A program made the translations under genes and the position numbers. Below are positions 47,195 through 57,327 of a stretch of 64,000 nucleotides of DNA, piece by piece. A model generated the notes under the pieces. The model was not told the origin of the DNA, did no database searches, and saw only the letters and a list, made by a program, of their open reading frames with translations. Every line of letters begins with the position of its first letter. The stretch's first letter is position 1. The stretch comes from Nitrosospira briensis C-128 (GTDB lineage: Bacteria > Pseudomonadota > Gammaproteobacteria > Burkholderiales > Nitrosomonadaceae): positions 2,666,001-2,730,000 of the forward strand of contig NZ_CP012371.1 of NCBI RefSeq assembly GCF_000619905.2, written 5' to 3'.

Positions 47195-48586
47195 TTATTC
47201 CTGACGTCCGGAGGTAACGCCGGTCTTTTCGCTGCTGTTGAATATTGCCGGGTTTGGCTTGCCATTGACCGTCAGGAAACCTGCCAGCCCTTTCTCCATG
47301 CGCGACAGCGCGTGGTCGACCAGTATGTATTGACCCGGATAATCCACCTTGAACTCTACTATGGTGGCGCCGCCAGGCGGGACAAGCGTGGTTTGTACGT
47401 CGGTTAGCCGCGGACTGGTCAGCGAGGCATGGTCATATACTTTATCGAACACCTCTCCGATGACGTGAAAACTCGAGGTTAGATTGGGACCACCCACGCC
47501 GAAGTATATTCGCACGTTTTCGCCCACGTTGGCTTTCATTCTGTACGTTTTCGTGAGCGCATCCATGGTTCCATTGAACATAAGGTGACCCGGATTCTCG
47601 GCGAGAAGTTTTTCGAGCGAAAACTCATGCAAGCCTGGGGCGCCATGCCGTTGCGCGGTGTAGAGCTCGCCCTGCATTACGTAGAATTCCCTGTCAACCT
47701 CCGGCATACCGCCTTCCGGTTCAACCAGAATCATTCCATACATGCCATTTGCGATGTGCTGAGCGACCATGGGAGTCGCACAATGATAAACGAATAGTCC
47801 CGGGTGCAGTGCCTTGAAAGTGAAGCTCTTGTGCTGACCAGGCGCAACCTGGGTGACTGTTGCGCCTCCGCCCGGACCCGTAACCGCGTGAAAATCTATC
47901 GAATGGATATGGGCGCTGTCTTTTGCATTGCGCAGCTTGACAGTAACTGTGTCGCCCATCCTTATGCGCACAAATGGGCCCGGCACCTTGTTGTTGAAGG
48001 TCCAGTATTTATAGGTGCTGCCATCCGAGAGGCGACCCTCGATCTCGGTGGATTCGAGATCCAGCATCACGTGTTTTGGCCCGCGGTTACCGACAGGTTC
48101 GCCTACCGCATGGGGATCCTGTGCAACATCTATTGCATTGCTTTTTGCCTGCTCCTCCGGGGTACCCACGATGAGTTGGCCAAACATTCCGGCGGCCTTA
48201 TGGCCAGGCAGCGTGCAGAGGTATTCAAACTTGCCGGTGCGCGTTGCACGGAATACTATCGTAGTGGCTGCGCTTTTTGCCGTGATATTGCCGGACTTCA
48301 CACTGAACTCGGGAATGGCGATGTCGTGAACGGCGCCGTCGCCATTGATCAGGTTGATCTGGACAACCGCGCCTTCGGGTACTTTCAGATCTGGGTTGAT
48401 CTTGCTCGAAATGGCATCGGTTTCACCGATAAAGACCAGTTTGCCGTCCGCGATGTCGGTGCGCAAGGTAAAGGTAACATCGGGCGTGTAAGTAACGGCA
48501 TCGCCATGATTGTGTTCGGCGGCAAACGATATCGAGCTGAAGCTCGATATATAAACCGTCGCCAACAGAAAAATCAGTGCCCGCAT
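47195..48586 (-). CDS. nirK: copper nitrite reductase with extra N-terminal cupredoxin domain
   Basis: A 463-residue periplasmic enzyme (signal MRALIFLLATVYISSFSSISFA) reducing nitrite to nitric oxide. Type-1 copper ligands are H228, C269, H277 and M282 ('HSIDFH', 'FVYHCATPMVAQHIANGM'). Type-2 ligands are H233, H268 and H374 ('SSFHVIGEV'), with catalytic D231 and H334. An N-terminal cupredoxin domain (~30-140) has its own type-1 set, H87, C124, H129 and M134 ('EYLCTLPGHKAAGM'). This architecture resembles the Hyphomicrobium enzyme. In ammonia oxidisers NirK aids nitrite/NO handling. It stands alone, with no multicopper oxidase operon beside it, unlike N. europaea. Confidence 0.92.
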   Translation of the reverse strand: MRALIFLLATVYISSFSSISFAAEHNHGDAVTYTPDVTFTLRTDIADGKLVFIGETDAISSKINPDLKVPEGAVVQINLINGDGAVHDIAIPEFSVKSGNITAKSAATTIVFRATRTGKFEYLCTLPGHKAAGMFGQLIVGTPEEQAKSNAIDVAQDPHAVGEPVGNRGPKHVMLDLESTEIEGRLSDGSTYKYWTFNNKVPGPFVRIRMGDTVTVKLRNAKDSAHIHSIDFHAVTGPGGGATVTQVAPGQHKSFTFKALHPGLFVYHCATPMVAQHIANGMYGMILVEPEGGMPEVDREFYVMQGELYTAQRHGAPGLHEFSLEKLLAENPGHLMFNGTMDALTKTYRMKANVGENVRIYFGVGGPNLTSSFHVIGEVFDKVYDHASLTSPRLTDVQTTLVPPGGATIVEFKVDYPGQYILVDHALSRMEKGLAGFLTVNGKPNPAIFNSSEKTGVTSGRQE

Positions 48587-48793
48587 GCTTTCTCTTTTGA
48601 CAAGTTAGACATTATGGCAGTACCCGTACTGTGGGATGCTTCCATGAAGCTTGCCTTCCTGATAAGAATACCTGCTTTAATCAGAACTGTATATCCGTCC
48701 GGTATGTCAAATGGCATGAGTAATTGATCATGTGCTATCGGATGTTTTGCCCGGACCTGTGAATTCCCTGGATTTTGATCACCTGGATACGAT

Positions 48794-49576
48794 ATGGTCA
48801 AGCTGATTTCGGCAGGCGCAACTGACATCGGACTGTTACGCAACAATAATGAGGATGCCTACCTGGTCATGCCTGAAGCCGGGCTTTTTGCAATCTCGGA
48901 CGGGATGGGCGGCGCGGCGGCGGGTGAGATTGCCAGTCGTTATTTTATTGAAACGGCGCAGGCTGTTTTTCGCAGCCGTGCTTCTTCATTCAGTGAAACA
49001 AACCATGAACTTGCCCGAAAAGTCTTCAGGTGTTCAAATGAACGGATATTCGAACATACCGCACAGTATCCAGATGACGAAGGGATGGGATGTACCGGCG
49101 ATCTTCTGGTGTTTGATGGGGACAGGTATGTTATCGGTCACGTCGGAGACAGCAGGATCTACTTGCTGAGGGATGGCATCTTGCGGCAGTTGACCAAAGA
49201 CCACTCCTTGGTGCAGCGCCTGGTGGACAGTGGAACACTGATGCCGGAGGAAGCGAAACATCACCCGCGGAAAAATATCATCCTGCAAGCGCTTGGGATA
49301 GATCCATCGGTGTCGTTCGATATTCTGGAAGGTGCGGGATTCAGCCATGACATTTTTTTGCTATGTACGGATGGGCTAACGGATATGGTCGCGGATTCAG
49401 CGATCCAGGAGATCCTGCTTTCCTCGATATCGATCCAGCACAAGGTCAAAGAGCTGATCGCGGCGGCTATTGCTGCAGGGGGAAGAGATAATGTCACGGT
49501 AATACTATGTGAAGTAAATATCGATCAGGATTCAGCGGATTCATCCATTAAGCAAGACGGCAATCACGCCGATTGA
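48794..49576 (+). CDS. PP2C-family serine/threonine phosphatase
   Basis: The 260-residue protein has the PP2C metal-binding motifs: 'GLLRNNNEDAYL', 'FAISDGMGGAAAGE', 'GCTGDLLVFDGDRYVIGHVGDSRIYLLRDG', 'LLCTDGLTDMV' and 'GGRDNVTVILCEV'. It is the Stp1-type cytosolic phosphatase of bacterial Ser/Thr signalling; no partner kinase gene is in the window. Start ATG at 48794. Confidence 0.9.
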   Translation: MVKLISAGATDIGLLRNNNEDAYLVMPEAGLFAISDGMGGAAAGEIASRYFIETAQAVFRSRASSFSETNHELARKVFRCSNERIFEHTAQYPDDEGMGCTGDLLVFDGDRYVIGHVGDSRIYLLRDGILRQLTKDHSLVQRLVDSGTLMPEEAKHHPRKNIILQALGIDPSVSFDILEGAGFSHDIFLLCTDGLTDMVADSAIQEILLSSISIQHKVKELIAAAIAAGGRDNVTVILCEVNIDQDSADSSIKQDGNHAD

Positions 49577-49725
49577 TGATTTTGGCATATAGCCGGACAA
49601 TTCGATAGGGATAACCCTGTGAGAAGTTCGGTATTCGTGTTAGCTCATTCGAAACTGCTGCCTTCTTCATGCAACGTCGCTAAACGAATAGGATATACTT
49701 GGTTTTCCGCGTTACTGGAGAGGCC

Positions 49726-50925
49726 ATGAAAATCCATGAATACCAGGCTAAACAGATTTTGCGGGAATTTGGCGTTAGCACGCCCCCGGGAATCGGTTGT
49801 GTTAGTGTTGAGGAAGCGGTCGAGGCTGCCAGAAAGCTGGGTGGTGGCGTGTGGGCGGTTAAAGCACAGATTCACGCCGGCGGGCGTGGCAAGGGGGGGG
49901 GCGTAAAAGTAGTCAGGTCGCTTGATGAGGTAAAGCAGTTCGCTGAAAAAATACTGGGTATGACGCTGGTTACGCATCAGACCGGCCCGCGCGGCCAGGT
50001 TGTCCGGCGTCTTCTGGTAGAGCAGGGGATTGATACCCGAAGAGAGTTTTATATCGGCCTGGTGGTTGATCGAAGTAGCCGGTGCGTGTGCCTGATGGCC
50101 AGTTCCGAAGGGGGAATGGATATCGAGGAGGTCGCGGCCAGGAACCCGGAAAAGATTCACAAGGTGTTGATCGATCCGATCATCGGGCTAACCGCCCAGG
50201 AGGCTGGCGACATTGCCGGCAAGATCGGGATCGCGGAAACAGCAGTGGAAGAAGCACGGGTTCTTTTACAGAGCTTGTACCAGGCCTATGACAGCACGGA
50301 CGCCTCATTGGTCGAAATCAACCCGTTGATTCTTACCGCCGAGGATCATATCGTCGCGCTCGACGCGAAAATGAGTTTCGACGACAACGCGCTCTTCCGC
50401 CACCCTGATATTGCTGGCCTGCGGGATCTGGACGAGGAAGACCCGGCGGAGATTGAGGCATCCCAGCATGGTCTCTCCTATATCTCCCTGGACGGCAACA
50501 TCGGTTGCCTGGTTAACGGCGCGGGTCTGGCGATGGCAACCATGGATATCATCAAGCTCTACGGCGGAAATCCGGCCAACTTTCTGGATGTCGGCGGGGG
50601 TGCTACTGCCGAAAAGGTGGCGGAAGCATTCAAGCTGATGTTATGCAACCCCAAGCTGCAAGCCATACTCGTAAACATATTTGGTGGCATCATGAAGTGC
50701 GACGTGATCGCGGAAGGTGTGGTGGCGGCGGCGCGGGAGCTGAAGCTGAACGTTCCGCTGGTGGTGCGCCTCGAAGGAACCAATGTGGATCTGGGCAAAA
50801 AAATCCTGAGTGAATCCGGACTGCGGATAATTTCCGCAGGAAATATGGCGGACGCTGCGGAGAAGGCTGTCATGGCCGCACAGTCGACGGCGCCGGCAAC
50901 AGAATTTGCAACAAAAGGGGTGTAG
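49726..50925 (+). CDS. sucC: succinate-CoA ligase beta subunit
   Basis: From ATG at 49726 (GGAGAGG upstream) 399 residues. ATP-grasp domain: '[17 protein letters not shown]', '[22 protein letters not shown]', '[12 protein letters not shown]', '[29 protein letters not shown]', then the ligase domain '[21 protein letters not shown]', '[18 protein letters not shown]', '[18 protein letters not shown]'. It makes succinate plus ATP (or GTP) from succinyl-CoA in the TCA cycle. sucD follows one base after the stop. Confidence 0.93.
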   Translation: MKIHEYQAKQILREFGVSTPPGIGCVSVEEAVEAARKLGGGVWAVKAQIHAGGRGKGGGVKVVRSLDEVKQFAEKILGMTLVTHQTGPRGQVVRRLLVEQGIDTRREFYIGLVVDRSSRCVCLMASSEGGMDIEEVAARNPEKIHKVLIDPIIGLTAQEAGDIAGKIGIAETAVEEARVLLQSLYQAYDSTDASLVEINPLILTAEDHIVALDAKMSFDDNALFRHPDIAGLRDLDEEDPAEIEASQHGLSYISLDGNIGCLVNGAGLAMATMDIIKLYGGNPANFLDVGGGATAEKVAEAFKLMLCNPKLQAILVNIFGGIMKCDVIAEGVVAAARELKLNVPLVVRLEGTNVDLGKKILSESGLRIISAGNMADAAEKAVMAAQSTAPATEFATKGV

Positions 50926-50926
50926 T

Positions 50927-51805
50927 ATGGCTATCCTCATCGACCGCCATACCCGTGTCATGACTCAGGGTATTACCGGTAAAACCGGGCAGTTTCATAC
51001 TCGCATGTGCCGGGGTTATGCCTACGGAAAAAATTGTTTTGTCGCGGGCGTGAATCCGAAGAAAGCAGGCGAGGATTTTGAAGGCATTCCAGTTTTTGCT
51101 ACCGTCCGGGAAGCAAAACAGGCAACCGGCGCGACGGTTTCCGTTATTTACGTGCCACCGCCATTCGCCGCCGCCGCTATTGACGAGGCCGTGGATGCGG
51201 AGCTGGACCTGGTAATCTGCATTACAGAAGGTATTCCGGTCCGCGACATGCTGCGTACCTGCCACAAGATGAAGGGGCGGAAAACCCGGCTGATCGGCCC
51301 CAACTGTCCGGGCATTATCACCCCCGGCGAAATCAAGATTGGCATTATGCCGGGTTACATCCATAAGCAAGGACGCGTGGGCGTGGTATCGCGTTCCGGC
51401 ACGCTCACTTATGAAGCTGTGGCGCAACTGATGGAGCAGGGATTGGGCCAGTCCACCTGTATCGGCATTGGCGGTGACCCGGTGAATGGGCTGAAGCACC
51501 TTGATGTAATGAAATTGTTCAATGACGACGATGACACCGATGCGGTTTTGATGGTGGGTGAGATCGGCGGCTCCGATGAGGAAGATTGCGCCCGTTGGGC
51601 CAAGGAGCATATGAAGAAACCATTGGTGGGCTTTATTGCAGGTGTTACCGCGCCGCAAGGCAAGCGCATGGGGCATGCCGGCGCGGTCATCTCCGGTGGT
51701 AAGGGCACAGCACAGGAAAAGCTCGCCCTCATGGAAGAGTGCGGGATTAAAGTAACGCGAAATCCTGCCGAGATGGGCAAGTTGCTCAAATCAGTGTTGC
51801 GATGA
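50927..51805 (+). CDS. sucD: succinate-CoA ligase alpha subunit
   Basis: 292 residues. The Rossmann CoA-binding part has '[12 protein letters not shown]', '[38 protein letters not shown]', '[15 protein letters not shown]' and '[17 protein letters not shown]'. The catalytic phospho-histidine lies near residue 249 in '[18 protein letters not shown]'. It partners SucC. Eight bases after the stop begins the MITE-like element. Confidence 0.94.
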   Translation: MAILIDRHTRVMTQGITGKTGQFHTRMCRGYAYGKNCFVAGVNPKKAGEDFEGIPVFATVREAKQATGATVSVIYVPPPFAAAAIDEAVDAELDLVICITEGIPVRDMLRTCHKMKGRKTRLIGPNCPGIITPGEIKIGIMPGYIHKQGRVGVVSRSGTLTYEAVAQLMEQGLGQSTCIGIGGDPVNGLKHLDVMKLFNDDDDTDAVLMVGEIGGSDEEDCARWAKEHMKKPLVGFIAGVTAPQGKRMGHAGAVISGGKGTAQEKLALMEECGIKVTRNPAEMGKLLKSVLR

Positions 51806-51812
51806 TATATAA

Positions 51813-51969
51813 CCCGGATGTTTCATAAACGCGCGCCCTTGCTGGTCTTTTGTTTCGTATGAAAATTTCGTTCAGTCGGGCGTATGAATAACTACGCTAC
51901 TCTTTCACAAAATTTCCCTACAAAACAAAATCCTGCGCAATCATCACGCAAATTTATGAAATATCCGGG
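51813..51969. repeat. MITE-like element, copy 1 (157 bp)
   Basis: Begins CCCGGATGTTTCATAAA and ends with TTTATGAAATATCCGGG, an imperfect inverted repeat. The interior is closely similar to 57146-57314 except for a few substitutions and 4 extra bases in copy 2. It carries no open frame. It sits between sucD and the CobD-like gene. Confidence 0.85.
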
Positions 51970-52009
51970 ATAAGAACGGAGTAGCAGGAACCTGTATGAT
52001 TTTTTCGCA

Positions 52010-52921
52010 ATGACCTTTTTCTCCTTGATCTCCGCTTTCCTGCTGGACCAGTGGCGTCCAGGCAGCGATCGCAATCGTTTCGTTTTGCTCTTTCTCTCCT
52101 ATGCGGATTGGCTGGAGCAATATTTCAATACCGGTGCGCGCCGCCACGGCATAGCGGCCTGGATCGCCGCAATGACGCCGGTACTGATACTCTGGGGTTG
52201 GGTCTACTATTTATTGCATGGCCTTAACCCCTTGCTGGCGTGGGCGTGGAATGTAATTACGCTTTATCTCACCATGGGATTTCGCCAGTTCAGCTATTCA
52301 TTCACCGAAATCAAGGATGCGCTCAAAAATGGGGATTTGCTCCTCGCTCGCAAGTTACTGAAGGAACTGCATGGAGTCAAAGCGGACAAGCTCGATAGCC
52401 AGGAAATCGCGCGGGTTACCATCGAGAGGGGGCTTGTCTATTCGCACCGTTATGTATTTGGGATTATTGTTTGCTTTGCCGTCCTGCCGGGACCGCTGGG
52501 CCCGGTGTTGTATCGCCTGGCGGAATTATTGGATGAACGTTGGAGCGACCGCCCGGATGCTTTTGGGGATTTTGCCGCAAAAGCATTCCAGATAATCGAT
52601 TGGCTCCCGGCAAGGTTGACTGCGTTGAGCTTCGCCATTGCAGGTAATTTTGAGGATGCGGTTTATTGCTGGCGTGCGCAGGCGGCATCATGGGTAGACC
52701 AAAACCAGGGCATCATCCTCGCCAGTGGCGCGGGTGCCCTTGGGGTTTGCCTGGGTGATCCGTCGGAAGAAGCCGGTGGTACACATTATCGTCCCGAACT
52801 GGGTGTAGGCGAAGAAGCCGATGTGGATTTTCTGCAAAGTACGGTAGGCCTGGTCTGGCGTACCCTGGTGTTGTGGCTTCTGCTGCTTCTGATGCTCGAT
52901 ATTGCCGGTTGGGCAGGGTAA
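52010..52921 (+). CDS. CobD/AmpE-like membrane protein
   Basis: A 303-residue membrane protein resembling the CobD/CbiB-like or AmpE-like family found beside housekeeping genes in Betaproteobacteria ('FFSLISAFLLDQWRP', 'WLEQYFNTGARRHGIAAWIAAMTPVLILWGWVYYLL', 'WAWNVITLYLTMGFRQFSYSFTEIKDALKNGDLLLARKLL', 'IGVEEADVDFL'-type end). Helices at ~48-65, ~73-92, ~150-168 and ~283-300. True CobD function (adenosylcobinamide phosphate synthesis) is not established for this subgroup. Confidence 0.7.
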   Translation: MTFFSLISAFLLDQWRPGSDRNRFVLLFLSYADWLEQYFNTGARRHGIAAWIAAMTPVLILWGWVYYLLHGLNPLLAWAWNVITLYLTMGFRQFSYSFTEIKDALKNGDLLLARKLLKELHGVKADKLDSQEIARVTIERGLVYSHRYVFGIIVCFAVLPGPLGPVLYRLAELLDERWSDRPDAFGDFAAKAFQIIDWLPARLTALSFAIAGNFEDAVYCWRAQAASWVDQNQGIILASGAGALGVCLGDPSEEAGGTHYRPELGVGEEADVDFLQSTVGLVWRTLVLWLLLLLMLDIAGWAG

Positions 52922-53026
52922 GAAAAAAGAGCCGATTGCCAGATTGCAGAAGCAGTATTAAAAACAACATTGCTGATGCATTGAAGTAATGCCGAACCAA
53001 TTCTTAAGCCAATTTCCGAGGTTTTC

Positions 53027-54550
53027 ATGACGAATCCGTTATTAATTGCCCGTTCTGACCATGCGATTGGGCTGCTACCCAACTTCGCCAATCGGCATGG
53101 GCTGATTACCGGCGCGACCGGCACCGGCAAAACCGTCACCCTGCAGGTGTTGGCCGAGCGATTCTCGTCAATCGGGGTGCCGGTATTCATGGCTGATGTC
53201 AAAGGAGACCTGGCGGGCCTTTCCGCTCCAGGCGAAGGTTCGCCCAAACTGAGGGAACGGCTTTCGCATCTCCAACTTGATGAGCCGCAATGGAAGGCAT
53301 GCCCGGTTACATTCTGGGACATCTACGGAAAAGCAGGCCATCCCGTCCGTACAACGATTTCAGATATGGGGCCGTTGTTGCTTGGGCGGCTATTGAACCT
53401 GAACGACACGCAGCAGGGCGTGCTGACAATGGTGTTCAAGATAGCGGATGACAACGGACTGCTACTGCTTGACATAAAGGATCTGCGCGCGATGCTGCAA
53501 TTCATCGGCACAAACGCGAAGAATTTCACCGTCCAGTATGGCAACGTTTCAGCGGCCTCGATAGGGTCTATTCAGCGTGCATTGCTGGAGATCGAGCAAC
53601 AAGGAGGAGATAACTTCTTCGGCGAGCCGATGCTCGACATCAGTGACCTGATACAAACCGACAGCAATGGGCGTGGCACGATCAATATTCTTGCCGCCGA
53701 AAAGCTGATGAACTCGCCCAAGTTGTATTCCACTTTTTTACTGTGGATATTATCGGAGCTGTTCGAGCACCTTCCCGAAGTTGGCGATGAAGGGAAGCCG
53801 AAGCTGGTGTTTTTCTTCGACGAGGCCCATTTATTGTTTAGCGAAGCGCCCAGGGCATTGCTGGAGAAAATTGAGCAGGTGGTGAGATTGATACGCTCCA
53901 AGGGAGTAGGGGTATATTTTATCACGCAGAGTCCGCTGGATATCCCCGAAAGCGTTTTAGGCCAGCTTGGCAATCGAGTGCAGCATGCATTGCGCGCGTT
54001 TACCCCGAGAGACCAGAAGACCGTCAGGTCCGCAGCCCAAACCATGCGTGCCAATCCTGATTTTGATACCGAAAGGGTAATCACCGAGCTTGCTGTCGGC
54101 GAAGCTTTGGTGTCGTTTCTGGACGAGAAGGGCCGTCCCACCATGGTTGAGCGTGCGTTTATTTTGCCGCCGGCATCGAGAATAGGCCCCATTACCGATG
54201 CGGAGCGTGCGGCCATCATCAGGTCGTCGGTTATTTTCGGTCATTACGAACAGATAGTGGATCGCGAATCGGCATACGAGATTATCAGGAGCCGTACAGC
54301 CATAAAACAGCATGCCGAGAGTGAGGCAGATCCACAGCCGGCCAGGACGGGCTCAACGGATGCCGGCGGAGGCGTGATGGATATGCTGGGCGATATGCTG
54401 CTCGGCAAGACAGGTCCGCGCGGGGGCCGTCACCCCGGCATTCTCGATACGCTTGCCAAAAGCGCAGCTCGCTCTGCGGGTTCGCAGGTCGGCCGCGAGA
54501 TCTTTCGAGGCGTTTTGGGTGGTATCTTCGGGGGCGGGCGCAGGCGTTGA
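53027..54550 (+). CDS. HerA/DUF853-type ATPase (YjgR-like)
   Basis: A 507-residue P-loop ATPase: Walker A '[14 protein letters not shown]' (~27-40), '[22 protein letters not shown]', Walker B '[17 protein letters not shown]' (~263-279), sensor '[39 protein letters not shown]' (~295-332) and a Gly-rich C-terminus '[14 protein letters not shown]'. This is the DUF853 family (E. coli YjgR), HerA-like, of unconfirmed role. GAGGTTTTC precedes the ATG. Confidence 0.9.
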   Translation: MTNPLLIARSDHAIGLLPNFANRHGLITGATGTGKTVTLQVLAERFSSIGVPVFMADVKGDLAGLSAPGEGSPKLRERLSHLQLDEPQWKACPVTFWDIYGKAGHPVRTTISDMGPLLLGRLLNLNDTQQGVLTMVFKIADDNGLLLLDIKDLRAMLQFIGTNAKNFTVQYGNVSAASIGSIQRALLEIEQQGGDNFFGEPMLDISDLIQTDSNGRGTINILAAEKLMNSPKLYSTFLLWILSELFEHLPEVGDEGKPKLVFFFDEAHLLFSEAPRALLEKIEQVVRLIRSKGVGVYFITQSPLDIPESVLGQLGNRVQHALRAFTPRDQKTVRSAAQTMRANPDFDTERVITELAVGEALVSFLDEKGRPTMVERAFILPPASRIGPITDAERAAIIRSSVIFGHYEQIVDRESAYEIIRSRTAIKQHAESEADPQPARTGSTDAGGGVMDMLGDMLLGKTGPRGGRHPGILDTLAKSAARSAGSQVGREIFRGVLGGIFGGGRRR

Positions 54551-54738
54551 CGATTACAACCGTATCCTGAACCGCCAAAAGCAGGTCGGTTTTGGCATGG
54601 CGTAGTCCGGCAGGTTGCTTGGTACAAAGACTGCCCGAGATACGAACGAGCAGGAATGCAGGATTCTGTCGTTTCCCTGATGCTATCTTTAGCCTGGGAG
54701 GGATGATCCTATCTCTGTCAATTAAAGGGGAGCGGACG

Positions 54739-55014
54739 ATGCGTTTGATCGTGGCGGTTTTTCTGGTTACCGCATTCGCAGGCTGTGCGGCCACGGGACA
54801 GGGCGAGCGCCCGCCGGGACCCATGCCTGCGACCACGCGGCCCGTCTATAACCTCACGGGTTACTCGCCAGCTTTCAAGGACGGCTATATCGATGGCTGC
54901 GAGACTGCAAAAAAAACGCGTTTCGGATTCAAGAACAAAAGCCGGTTTGCAGTCGATACCCAATATAAATTGGGTTGGAACGACGGTTTTAGCATTTGCG
55001 GCGGCCGACGATAG
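54739..55014 (+). CDS. small lipoprotein
   Basis: ATG at 54739 (GGGGAGCGG upstream) gives 91 residues: MRLIVAVFLVTAFAGCAATGQGERPPG, lipobox FAGC. The mature part 'YSPAFKDGYIDGCETAKKTRFGFKNKSRFAVDTQYKLGWNDGFSIC' has the 'GY.DGC...YK.GW.DGF..C' pattern seen in small proteobacterial envelope lipoproteins. Role unknown. Confidence 0.65.
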   Translation: MRLIVAVFLVTAFAGCAATGQGERPPGPMPATTRPVYNLTGYSPAFKDGYIDGCETAKKTRFGFKNKSRFAVDTQYKLGWNDGFSICGGRR

Positions 55015-55102
55015 AGTCGGATGCCGCGAAATTGCCAGCAATCCGTACCCCGGTAACGCGATCGATGTGGCTGGGATATAATAGCGTTTTTTGCCGCTAT
55101 CA

Positions 55103-56242
55103 ATGAGACGTTTACTTCCTCTATTGCTGTGCGTGTTGGCCTTACCTGCTACGGCACAGCAAGCTCAGCTTTCCACGGCCCCGCAGGCCTTATCGGTGGC
55201 TGCCAAATCCTATATTCTCACCGATTTTCAAAGCGGGCAGACTTTGTTCGGTCAGAATGTTCACGAACGTGTCGAGCCCGCGTCGCTTACAAAGCTGATG
55301 ACAGCCTATGTGGTTTTCTCCGCGCTCCACCAGAAACGCATCACTCTGACGCAGAGCGTGGCAGTGTCGGAGCAAGCCTGGCGCACGCAGGGTTCCCGCA
55401 TGTTTATCGAACCCAGCAGGACGGTAACGGTTGATGAATTAATGCGCGGCGTGATCGTTCAATCCGGCAACGATGCCTGCATAGCGTTGGCCGAAGCTGT
55501 CTCGGGCTCAGAGAGTGCCTTCGTACAGATAATGAACAAGGAGGCGAGCCGTTTGGGCATGAAAAATACCCGGTTCGCCAATTCAACCGGTTTGCCGCAT
55601 TCCGAGCATTACAGCACGGCTTATGATCTCTCCCTGCTGGCGGCTGCCATGATCAGGGATTTTCCTGAATACTATCCGCTTTATTCCCTGCGTGAATATA
55701 CGTACAACAAAATCACTCAAGCTAATCGTAATCGTCTGCTGTGGCTTGATCCCAACGTGGACGGACTGAAAACCGGACATACTGAAGCTGCGGGCTATTG
55801 CCTTATTACGTCAGCCAGGCGTGGCGAGCGGCGGCTGATTTCGGTAGTGATGGGAACGGCCTCCGATAGTGCGCGCGCCATGGAAAGCCAGCGTATGTTG
55901 AATCATGGCTTCCAGTTCTACGATACCGTCCGGCTGTATCCGAAGGAGAAGGAAGTGATTGCCATCCAGTTGTGGAAAGGTGCGCAGGACAAACTCAGGA
56001 CAGGTTTCGGGTATGATGTTTATTTCACGCTCCCCAGATATCAGGCCGATAAGCTGAAAGCCAGGGTGGAATATAAACAGCCTCTGGTTGCTCCCATCAC
56101 TGCAGGACAAAAAGTGGGCAGGGCGAAATTTACGCTCGATGGCAAACCCGTAGCTGAACATCCGCTGGTGGCGTTGGAAACGGTGAATTCCGCGAATATT
56201 TTTGGCCGCGCCTGGGATAGTATGCGGTTGATCTTTAATTAG
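55103..56242 (+). CDS. dacC: D-alanyl-D-alanine carboxypeptidase, PBP5/6 type
   Basis: ATG at 55103 gives a 379-residue exported enzyme (signal MRRLLPLLLCVLALPATAQQA). Catalytic motifs are SxxK 'EPASLTKLM' (S61, K64), SxN 'VQSGNDACIA' and KTG 'DGLKTGHTEAAGYCL'. The PBP5 C-terminal beta domain follows, ending in an amphipathic helix-like 'NIFGRAWDSMRLIFN' that binds the membrane. It trims pentapeptides of peptidoglycan. The transaminase gene follows, a common pairing around D-amino-acid supply. Confidence 0.9.
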   Translation: MRRLLPLLLCVLALPATAQQAQLSTAPQALSVAAKSYILTDFQSGQTLFGQNVHERVEPASLTKLMTAYVVFSALHQKRITLTQSVAVSEQAWRTQGSRMFIEPSRTVTVDELMRGVIVQSGNDACIALAEAVSGSESAFVQIMNKEASRLGMKNTRFANSTGLPHSEHYSTAYDLSLLAAAMIRDFPEYYPLYSLREYTYNKITQANRNRLLWLDPNVDGLKTGHTEAAGYCLITSARRGERRLISVVMGTASDSARAMESQRMLNHGFQFYDTVRLYPKEKEVIAIQLWKGAQDKLRTGFGYDVYFTLPRYQADKLKARVEYKQPLVAPITAGQKVGRAKFTLDGKPVAEHPLVALETVNSANIFGRAWDSMRLIFN

Positions 56243-56289
56243 CGTTGGACGAGTGCGCTCCGCAGCAGATTTTACGAACAAGGCTCATC

Positions 56290-57165
56290 ATGATTTATCT
56301 GAACGGTGATTTCATGCCTATCGAGGAAGCCCGTGTTCCTGTGCTGGACAGGGGCTTCATTTTTGGCGACGGTGTATATGAAGTAATTCCTGTCTATTCT
56401 CGCAAAGCTTTTCGCCTGGCCGAGCATCTGCTCCGCTTGCAGCACAGCCTTGATGGGATTCGGCTGCAAAACCCGCATTCGGACAGCGAATGGAGCAGCT
56501 TGCTGGAGCAAATCATCGCTGGCAATGAACATGACGATCAATATCTCTACTTGCATGTTACGCGCGGTGTCGCGAGGCGGGATCATGCTTTTCCAAAAGG
56601 GGTGGCGCCCACCGTGTTCATCATGAGTAATCCATTGCTGGCGCCACCGGCGGAATTGCTCGCTGCCGGCGTTGCCGCTATCACAGCCAATGACAACCGA
56701 TGGTTACGTTGTGACATCAAGGCGATTTCACTGTTACCCAACGTGTTGCTGCGCCAAATGGCGGTGGATGCGGGTGCAATGGAAACAGTGCTGTTGCGGG
56801 AAGGCTTTATGACGGAGGGGGCGGCCAGCAACATCTTTGTGGCAAAAAATGGTGTTCTGCTGGCTCCGCCGAAAAATCATCTCATGCTGCCGGGCATTAC
56901 TTATGACGTCGTACTTGAGCTGGTGGCGGCCGAAAAAATTCCGTATGAAGTGCGAGCAATTTCTGAATATGAAGTACGTACCGCCCAGGAACTTTTGCTT
57001 ACCTCCTCGACTAAAGAAATCATGCCGATCACCCGCCTCGACGGTAAACCGGTGGGCGAGGGAAAACCGGGCGCGATGTTCGCATTACTGTACCGGCTCT
57101 ACCAGCGCTATAAGCACAATGTGATGCGAGGCAATCTTCCAACATCTAGCCCGGATGTTTCATAA
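56290..57165 (+). CDS. dat: D-amino-acid transaminase
   Basis: ATG at 56290 gives 291 residues of fold-type IV PLP transaminase: 'MIYLNGDFMPIEEARVPVLDRGFIFGDGVYEVIPV', PLP-binding Lys near 144 in 'LRCDIKAISLLPNVLL', and 'MTEGAASNIFVAKNGVLLAPP'. It makes D-Glu or D-Ala for the cell wall, consistent with the adjoining carboxypeptidase. The last residues (SSPDVS) and the stop lie within the MITE-like element beginning at 57146. Confidence 0.87.
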   Translation: MIYLNGDFMPIEEARVPVLDRGFIFGDGVYEVIPVYSRKAFRLAEHLLRLQHSLDGIRLQNPHSDSEWSSLLEQIIAGNEHDDQYLYLHVTRGVARRDHAFPKGVAPTVFIMSNPLLAPPAELLAAGVAAITANDNRWLRCDIKAISLLPNVLLRQMAVDAGAMETVLLREGFMTEGAASNIFVAKNGVLLAPPKNHLMLPGITYDVVLELVAAEKIPYEVRAISEYEVRTAQELLLTSSTKEIMPITRLDGKPVGEGKPGAMFALLYRLYQRYKHNVMRGNLPTSSPDVS

Positions 57166-57314
57166 ATTGACGCGCGCCCTCGCTGGTCTTTTATTTCGTA
57201 TGAAAATTTCGTTCAGTCGGGCGTATGAATAACTACGCCACTCTTTCACAAAATTCCCCTACAAAACAAAATCCTGCGCAATCATCACGCAAATTTATGA
57301 AACATCCCGGCTAG
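57146..57314. repeat. MITE-like element, copy 2 (169 bp)
   Basis: Ends CTAGCCCGGATGTTTCATAAA-like and TTTATGAAACATCCCGGCTAG form a ~20-bp inverted repeat with one mismatch. It supplies the last codons and TAA of the transaminase gene and ends 13 bases before the YbeD gene. See copy 1 at 51813-51969. Confidence 0.85.
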
Positions 57315-57327
57315 AAAGCCGCAACCT

